Shown here: in pieces, positions 61,295 to 64,000 of the stretch
Position numbering within the stretch: position 1 is the first letter of the stretch
Layout: each line of letters starts with the position of its first letter
Assembly (NCBI GenBank): GCA_026686845.1
Contig: JAIVEN010000012.1
Coordinates: 13,332,501 to 13,396,500, forward strand
Length of the DNA: 64,000 nucleotides
Direction: 5' to 3'
Source of the DNA: Adenanthera pavonina
Taxonomy: Eukaryota > Streptophyta > Magnoliopsida > Fabales > Fabaceae
Made by a program: the position numbers and the translations under genes
Notes under the pieces: generated by a model
Database searches by the model: none
Told to the model about the DNA's origin: nothing
The model's input: only the letters and a program-made list of their open reading frames with translations

Positions 61295-62164
61295 TTACAG
61301 TTCATTGAGATTTACCATACCCAATTCTCTCCTGATTTTGTGATGCCTGTATTCTGATAGAGGCTTTGTGAGTATATCAGCAACTTGGTCCTCTGTTGGG
61401 ATGTACTCCAGCTTAACTTCTCCTTTCATAACATGATCCCTTATGAAATGGTGTCTAACTTCAATATGTTTTGTCCTTGAATGCATGACAGGATTTTTGG
61501 TGATATTTATGGCACTTTGGTTGTCACACATGATTGGTATCTCTTTCATTTTAACCTCAAGATCCTCAAGCTGCTGCTTCATCCAGATGACTTGGGTACA
61601 ACAACTTCCAGCTGCAACATATTCAACTTCTGCAGTGGATAGGGCCACACTGTTTTGCTTTTTGCTGAACCATGAAACCAGGGATCCTCCAAGAAACTGA
61701 CAAGTTCCACTTGTGCTTTTTCTGTCAGTTTTGGATCCTGCAAAATTAGCATCAGTGTATCCTTTGAGATCTTCTCCATTACCTTTTGGATACCAAAGAC
61801 CCATCTGTGATGCTCCAATAAGATATCTGAAAATTCTTTTCACAGCTGTTGCATGGATTTCTTTGGGGCATGATTGAAATCTTGCACACATACAAACACT
61901 GAACATGATGTCAGGTCTGCTGGTAGTTAAGTACAGCAGGGATCCAATCATTCTTCTATACTGAGTAATGTCAAATGTCTTCCCATTCTCATCCATGTCT
62001 AGTTTGGTTGCAGTTGCCATAGGTGTTCCCATTGGTTTGGCATTCTCCATTCCAAACTTCTTTAGCAGCTCCTTTAGATACTTGGATTGACTGAGAAAGA
62101 TACCATCATCAAGCTGTCTGATTTGCAGTCCAAGGAAGAAGTTAAGTTCACCCATCATGGACAT
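61295..62164 (-). pseudogene. Copia pol, C-terminal part: RT end and RNase H
   Basis: 289 codons open after the break at 62,170. Residues 5-115 finish the reverse transcriptase (GELNFFLGLQI, GSLLYLTTSRPDI). RNase H follows with its acidic residues in order: Asp in GYTDANFAG (138), Glu in LSTAEVEYVA (about 179), Asp in MCDNQSAI (214) and Asp in TEDQVADILTKP (259). The MHSRTKHIEVRHHFIRD segment is typical of the Sirevirus lineage. It ends VNLNEL before TAA. It is in the same frame as the preceding ORF; the listed Met is internal, not a true start. Confidence 0.93.
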
Positions 62165-63997
62165 CTCGAATTCTCCCTACATTAACTTAGAAAATTTCTT
62201 GCAAAGAGCTTCATTAGTAGCACCGAAAATAATATCATCAACATAGATTTGAACAATTAGTAAATCTTTATTTTCTTTCTTAGTGAATAAAGTTGTGTCT
62301 ACTTTGCCTCTATTAAACCCCTTTTCAATTAGAAAATTGCTTAATCTCTCATACCATGCTCTAGGGGCTTGTTTCAAACCGTAAAGAGCTTTCTTTAGTT
62401 TATAAACATGGTTTGCTTTTGTAGAATCCTCAAAACCTGGAGGTTGATCTACATAAACCTTTTCCATGATATATCCATTTAGAAAGGCACTCTTTACATC
62501 CATTTGATACAATAAAATATTTTTCATGCATGCATATGCTAGCAGTGTTCTTATAGCTTCTAATCTAGCTACTGGTGCAAAGGTTTCTTCAAAATCAATA
62601 CCTTCTTCCTGATTGTACCCTTTAGCAACTAATCTAGCTTTATTTCTAATTATTGTTCCAGATTCATCAAGTTTATTTCTGAAAATCCATTTGGTACCAA
62701 TGACAGGATGATTTTTGGGCCGAGGCACTAAATCCCAAACTTGATTTCTTTCAAATTGATTTAGTTCATCTTGTATAGCTAAAATCCAGTAATCATCAGT
62801 TAAGGCTTCTTCAGCACATTTGGGTTCCATTTGTGAAATGAAAGCACAGTTTAGCATTTTGTCCCTTAACTGTTTTCTGGTTTTGACTTTCTCTTGAACA
62901 TCCCCTATCACTTGATCAACAGGATGATTCCTTTGATATCTCCAAGCTCTAAGGAGTTCTTGAGATGTGTCTTCATTATTTTCTCCATCAAACTCTTTCT
63001 CCTGGATATCTTCCTCTATGTTAACAGATTCAGATATCTTTGGAGGTTCAGTTTTGCTTTTATCAGAAATGCCCAGTTTTTCAAAATTGAATGCAAGATC
63101 ATCCTCATTGATAACATGTTTTGAAACAGTTTCATTTTCAATGAAAACTACATGCACAAATTCTTCTACCACATTTGATCTCTTATTATAAACTCTATAT
63201 GCCTTACTCTTACTAGAATAGCCCAGAAATATACCTTTATCGGATTTGGCATCAAACTTACCCAGATTTTCTTTCCCATTGTTGTGAATGAAGCATTTGC
63301 ATTTGAACACATAGAGATAGGACAGATTTGGTTTTCTTCCCTTGTACAGCTCGTATGGAGTCTTCCCAAGGATTGGTCTGATGTAAGCTCTGTTTATGAT
63401 GTAGCTTGCTGCATTCACTGCATCAGCCCAAAACACTTGAGAGAGTTCCTTCTCATTTAGCATAGCTCTGGCCATCTTTCCAATAGTTCTGTTCTTCCTT
63501 TCTACTACCCCATTCTGTTGAGGAGTCCTTGGAGCTGAGAAGTTGTGGTTAATCCCATGCTCATTGCAGTACTCCAGGAAGTATGCATTTTCAAATTCTC
63601 CTCCATAGTCTGACCTGATAGACACAATAGAAATACCTTTCTCATTTTGCACTTTCTTAGCTAAGGTTACAAATGCATCAAAGGTATCACTTTTAGAGGA
63701 TAGAAATAATATCCAAGTGAATCTTGAATAATCATCTACAATTACAAGCACATACGGATTACCACCAAGACTTTTCACCCTAGATGGTCCAATTAAGTCC
63801 ATATGCAGTAATTCAAGTGGTCTAGTTGTGGTAACTATATTTTTAGATTTAAAAGATGATTTAGTTTGTTTGCCTCTTATGCATGCATCACATTCTTTGT
63901 CCTTTTCAAAAGATATTTTTGGCAGGCCAGTTACTAGTTCATTTTTAACCAATTTAGACAATTGATTCATGTTAACACGAGCTAATCTCCTATGTCA
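62165..63997 (-). pseudogene. Copia pol, middle part: integrase and reverse transcriptase
   Basis: The 597-codon open stretch (63,970-62,177) starts in the integrase zinc-binding region (CDAC, residues 27-30). The integrase triad is intact: Asp 58 (LLHMDLIG), Asp 121 (IRSDYGGEF) and Glu 157 (QQNGVVERKN), 35 residues after the second Asp. A linker of about 120 acidic residues leads to the RT, with ALTDDYWILAIQDELNQF, QMDVKSAFLNG (Asp 491) and the catalytic YVDD (576-579). Breaks: a TAG at 62,176-62,174 just after FSKLM, and a TGA at 63,997-63,995, in the conserved HRRL motif context where relatives have Trp. The catalytic residues are unharmed, so inactivation was by nonsense mutations. Confidence 0.93.
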
Positions 63998-64000
63998 TAA

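Larger units (their letters stand above)
56828..64000 (-). mobile_element. Sirevirus-type Ty1/copia retrotransposon, 3' part
   Basis: Minus-strand element entering from beyond 64,000. In element order: integrase and reverse transcriptase (63,997-62,165), rest of RT and RNase H (62,164-61,295), a 1-kb spacer, an envelope-like ORF (60,289-58,035), purine tracts, and the 3' LTR (57,742-56,828). An extra ORF downstream of pol is the mark of the Sirevirus/Maximus lineage. Gag, protease and the 5' LTR are outside the window. Two stops in pol, plus three stops and a frameshift in the env-like frame, make it inactive. It inserted next to the putative Ty3 LTR. Confidence 0.92.

Noticed and set aside
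1..64000. tRNA, rRNA or organelle DNA insertions
   Set aside because: I saw no tRNA arm motifs, rRNA core sequences or plastid genes while reading both strands; a dedicated tRNA or organelle search could still find a short one.

Overview
The window is a stretch of plant nuclear intergenic DNA, most likely from a eudicot. It is strongly AT-rich. All recognisable proteins are plant families (PPR, MSL-type mechanosensitive channel, plant LTR retrotransposons, a TNP2/Ulp1 CACTA transposon), and several gene models have GT-AG introns. There is no sign of operons, rRNA, tRNA or CRISPR. Almost everything is repeats, transposons and gene relics, and no long intact host gene is present.

Positions 1-47,000 form a degenerate array of segmental duplications. 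Copy A (1-9,155) and copy B (32,564-42,345) are collinear and very similar. Copies C (20,905-27,070) and D (27,540-30,860) are shorter and rearranged, and AT-rich spacers (13,080-17,640, 19,372-20,904, 30,861-32,563) also share sequence. The unit carries a decayed minus-strand PPR gene resembling the Arabidopsis editing factor SLO2. It also carries a small unrecognised four-exon minus-strand gene model, open in A and B (107 codons each) and broken in D. Comparing the copies gives empty sites that date several insertions: an RTE-type LINE end only in A, and a Helitron and a Stowaway element (itself hit by a second element) only in C. Between A and the first AT-rich spacer lie a fragment of an MSL2/MSL3-like gene, a copia 3' end and a broken multi-exon gene with a 27-bp micro-exon. 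At 17.6-19.4 kb there is a Sirevirus-like LTR with primer binding site and the start of gag.

Positions 48,000-57,000 are a transposon graveyard. It holds a minus-strand CACTA element with TNP2 and Ulp1-protease remains, an LTR fragment, an array of roughly 85-105-bp tandem repeats, and what may be the very long 3' LTR of a Tat/Ogre-type Ty3 element carrying a GC-ended inverted-repeat transposon.

Positions 56,828-64,000 are the 3' two thirds of a minus-strand Ty1/copia Sirevirus-type element, cut by the window end: integrase, reverse transcriptase, RNase H, an unusual downstream envelope-like ORF, purine tracts and 3' LTR. It is dead: pol has two in-frame stops and the env-like frame has three stops and a frameshift.

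I did not find a convincing undescribed system. The best leads are the duplicated four-exon gene, the Helitron proven by empty sites, the repeated TTCGTCTG motif field in the Sirevirus LTR and pre-env spacer, and the many short perfect tandem duplications that distinguish the copies.
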